Program-made: the position numbers and the translations under genes
In this document: positions 5,856 to 6,068 of the stretch, piece by piece
Layout: every line of letters starts with the position of its first letter
How positions within the stretch are numbered: the first letter of the stretch is position 1
The notes under the pieces: generated by a model
The model's input: only the letters and a program-made list of their open reading frames with translations
What the model was told of the DNA's origin: nothing
Database searches by the model: none
Assembly (NCBI GenBank): GCA_017538465.1
Contig: JAFYIW010000096.1
Coordinates: 1 to 6,068, forward strand
From: Victivallales bacterium
GTDB lineage: Bacteria; Verrucomicrobiota; Lentisphaeria; Oligosphaerales; Oligosphaeraceae
Reading direction: 5' to 3'
DNA length: 6,068 bases

Positions 5856-6068
5856 ATGTACATCAGACGACATCTGGAAACCCCTTTCATGAAGGCGAAC
5901 CGCTTCTTCCCCGCGCTGCTGGTCACGGGGGCGCGGCAGGTCGGCAAGACCACCTTCCTCCACAGCGTCGCGGAGCCGGAGCGGCGCTTCGTCTCCCTCG
6001 ACGTTCCCGATGTGCAGGAGGCGGCCAGGGCGGAGCCGCGTCTCTTCCTCGCAGACAATCCGCCGCCC
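5856..6068 (+). CDS. AAA-type ATPase, DUF4143 family (3' partial)
   Basis: The first 71 codons of a gene that runs off the window. The protein starts MYIRRHLETPF and has a Walker A loop GARQVGKTT (residues 25-33; P-loop GxxxxGKT), then RRFVSLDVPDVQEAARAEPRLFLADN, which matches the usual start of the AAA_14/DUF4143 proteins. In those an N-terminal P-loop domain is followed by a winged-helix and a DUF4143 domain with a nuclease-like fold; their role is poorly known. ATG 5856 is preferred because GGAG (5846-5849) sits 6 bases upstream and family members usually begin MxxR. The in-frame ATG at 5844 would add four residues (METL) and overlap that site. The C-terminal domains cannot be checked here. 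It is GC-rich like the other genes, in contrast to its AT-rich leader. Confidence 0.85.
   Translation, partial: MYIRRHLETPFMKANRFFPALLVTGARQVGKTTFLHSVAEPERRFVSLDVPDVQEAARAEPRLFLADNPPP

Overview
The window (about 6.1 kb, GC-rich genes, AT-richer gaps) looks like the chromosome of a free-living or gut/rumen polysaccharide-using bacterium. A large secreted GH16 glucanase-type enzyme with CBM6, a DUF4143-type ATPase, an IS200-type element, heptamer microsatellites and genes without clear Shine-Dalgarno sites suggest, but do not prove, a member of the Verrucomicrobiota/Lentisphaerota/Kiritimatiellota group. That placement is inference from style only, as no phylogenetic marker is present.

Layout. 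1-918: 3' part of a class II aldolase/adducin-family gene made of two tandem copies of the fold. The first copy keeps the ENHG metal-site motif; the second appears to have lost the catalytic and zinc-binding residues. 952-988: a strong intrinsic terminator ends this unit. 1020-1085: short tandem repeats, including five heptamers that stop 9 bases before the next start codon. 1092-2066: a UDP-N-acetylglucosamine 4-epimerase of the WbpP/TviC type. 2106-4868: a 920-residue secreted GH16 enzyme (signal peptide, CBM4/9-like sandwich, unassigned jelly-roll, GH16, Ig-like, CBM6). The last two genes are 39 bases apart on the same strand with no terminator between them, so they are probably co-transcribed. 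A nucleotide-sugar epimerase next to a secreted glycan hydrolase fits either exopolysaccharide production and trimming or glycan use.

4982-5057: tRNA-Ala(CGC) with its own likely promoter and a perfect 13-bp hairpin downstream. 5107-5576: an IS200/IS605-family Y1 transposase (TnpA) directly after that hairpin. Its reading frame is broken by what looks like one missing A in an A6 run. A structured 3' tail with four small hairpins (5583-5709) follows and probably carries the right end. 5856 to the window edge: start of an AAA ATPase of the DUF4143 type, with a likely promoter and an inverted/direct repeat motif upstream.

No CRISPR array, prophage or clearly new defence system is visible. The items most worth a second look are the half-degenerate tandem aldolase, the heptamer tract in the epimerase leader, the A6 frameshift in tnpA, the epimerase-GH16 pair and the unassigned domain of the GH16 protein.
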